The notes under the pieces are model-generated. The model was not told the DNA's origin. It was given only the letters and a program-made list of their open reading frames with translations, and ran no database searches. DNA of 64,000 nt from Phaeobacter gallaeciensis DSM 26640 (GTDB taxonomy: Bacteria > Pseudomonadota > Alphaproteobacteria > Rhodobacterales > Rhodobacteraceae). The DNA lies in contig NC_023137.1 in assembly GCF_000511385.1 (NCBI RefSeq), positions 2,859,001 to 2,923,000 on the forward strand, written 5' to 3'. This document shows positions 63,220 to 64,000 of the stretch, one piece after another (positions within the stretch are counted from its first letter, which is position 1; every line of letters begins with the position of its first letter). A program made the translations under genes and the position numbers.

Positions 63220-64000
63220 ATGACATCCCTGAGCGATATCAATGACCTGCTGGTGACACATCTCGGCCCCTTCGGCCCGCTTCTGGTGGTTGGGCTGATC
63301 GGCCTCTTCATGATCCTGCTGGCGATCCCGCTGCTGCTGAACCAGCCCGAGGATCCGCTGAAGAAGCTGCAAAAAAGCATGTCGGCCAGCACCCAGACCA
63401 AACCCAAGAAGGAACGCCTGCGGCAGGCCGATCGCAACGAACAGCTGCAGAAATTCGCCTCCTTTCTGGAACCCCAGGACGCCGCCGAACTCTCCAAGAT
63501 GGAGCTGAAGCTGCGTCAGGCCGGCTACCAGTCCAAGGATTCGGTGCGCTTCTTCCACTTCGCCCAGTTCGCATTGGGGCTGATCGGCCTCGCTTTGGGC
63601 CTGTTCTATGTCTACGTGCTGAATGGCGATGTGGAATACGACGGCCAGCAAATGGTCATCCGCATCATCGGCCCCGGTGCCGCCGCCTATATGCTGCCGA
63701 AATACTGGATCACCCGCCGCATCGAAGAGCGCAAACAAGAGATCACCTCCGGTTTCCCCGATGCACTCGACATGATGCTGGTCTGTGTTGAGGCCGGCCA
63801 GTCGCTGGATCAGGCCATCGTGCGCGTCGCCAAGGAGCTCCATGCCTCCTACCCTGCGCTGGCCGAAGAATTCGACGTCGTCGCCCAGGAGATGAAAGCC
63901 GGTAAGGACAAAGACAAGGTCATGCGCGACATGGGCACCCGTTGCGGGGTGCAGGATGTCTCCTCCTTTGTCACCGTGATGATCCAATCGGCCACCTTTG
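63220..64000 (+). CDS. tadC: Tad inner-membrane platform protein TadC (partial, 3' end cut)
   Basis: About 260 codons visible, still open at the window edge. Begins MTSLSDINDLLVTHLGPFGP ten bases after tadB. Helices at LLVVGLIGLFMILLAIPLLL and FAQFALGLIGLALGLFYVYVL; the T2SF motif ITSGFPDALDMMLVCVEAGQSLDQAIVRVAKEL is intact. Paralogue of TadB. Later Tad genes (tadD, a pre-pilin peptidase and tadE/F) probably lie beyond the edge. Confidence 0.93.
   Translation, partial: MTSLSDINDLLVTHLGPFGPLLVVGLIGLFMILLAIPLLLNQPEDPLKKLQKSMSASTQTKPKKERLRQADRNEQLQKFASFLEPQDAAELSKMELKLRQAGYQSKDSVRFFHFAQFALGLIGLALGLFYVYVLNGDVEYDGQQMVIRIIGPGAAAYMLPKYWITRRIEERKQEITSGFPDALDMMLVCVEAGQSLDQAIVRVAKELHASYPALAEEFDVVAQEMKAGKDKDKVMRDMGTRCGVQDVSSFVTVMIQSATF

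Overview
The window looks like chromosomal DNA of a marine alphaproteobacterium of the Rhodobacteraceae (Roseobacter group, Phaeobacter/Ruegeria-like). This is an inference from high GC content, the cta/cox gene order (ctaC-ctaB-small ORF-ctaG-ctaE-SURF1-thrC-M16 peptidase), a complete-looking tad/cpa pilus cluster with a DW-type Flp motif, and a perfect FNR/FnrL-type box. No rRNA or tRNA gene, CRISPR array, transposase, integrase or phage gene was recognised, so this is mostly core genome.

Layout. 1-13 kb: end of carA, an XagB-like glycosyltransferase, a GntR regulator, a pyrimidine 5'-nucleotidase, a small membrane protein, a UbiH-type monooxygenase with an M50-like membrane protein, two overlapping Lrp/AsnC regulators divergent from ilvC, and two DMT exporters in tandem. 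11-18 kb (minus strand): a folB-folP-glmM run, a SleB-type cell-wall hydrolase, and a pyruvate phosphate dikinase with an unusual ATP-grasp half. 18-23 kb (minus): glyQ, a DUF6446-like protein, a GltS glutamate symporter and glyS. 23-31 kb: a secreted multidomain protein whose trypsin/HtrA-like domain has lost its catalytic triad, then short housekeeping and accessory genes (SDR, DUF1178, EcsC, two enzyme genes, GNAT) and a SulP transporter. 31.4-33.0 kb: the most foreign-looking gene, a beta-helix membrane protein of unknown function whose 5' half has much lower GC than its 3' half. 33-38 kb: mtnP and apt (linked adenine salvage), a fasciclin protein, an MFS transporter whose start codon lies in a palindrome, and an FAD-linked oxidase. 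38-46 kb (minus): the aa3 oxidase and assembly operon running into thrC and an M16 peptidase. 46-54 kb: tldD, dprA, topA, scoAB and an orphan membrane protein. 54-64 kb: a lytic transglycosylase, then flp1-flp2-cpaB-cpaC-ompA lipoprotein-cpaE-cpaF-tadB-tadC, cut by the window end.

How the genes work together. ctaC/ctaE with ctaB, ctaG and SURF1 build the respiratory oxidase; an FNR box upstream suggests oxygen control. mtnP releases adenine, which apt returns to AMP. folB/folP feed folate synthesis and glmM peptidoglycan precursors. The Tad genes assemble an adhesive Flp pilus: pilins, secretin channel, periplasmic subunit, ATPases and inner-membrane platform. flp2 (58 codons) is a second pilin gene easily missed because of its size.

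No entirely new multigene system was found. The best leads are the composite beta-helix membrane protein (31454-32989) with its flanking palindromes, the catalytically dead protease-like protein (23344-25131), the divergent PPDK (15336-17936), gltS inside the glyQS operon, and several strong unexplained palindromes.
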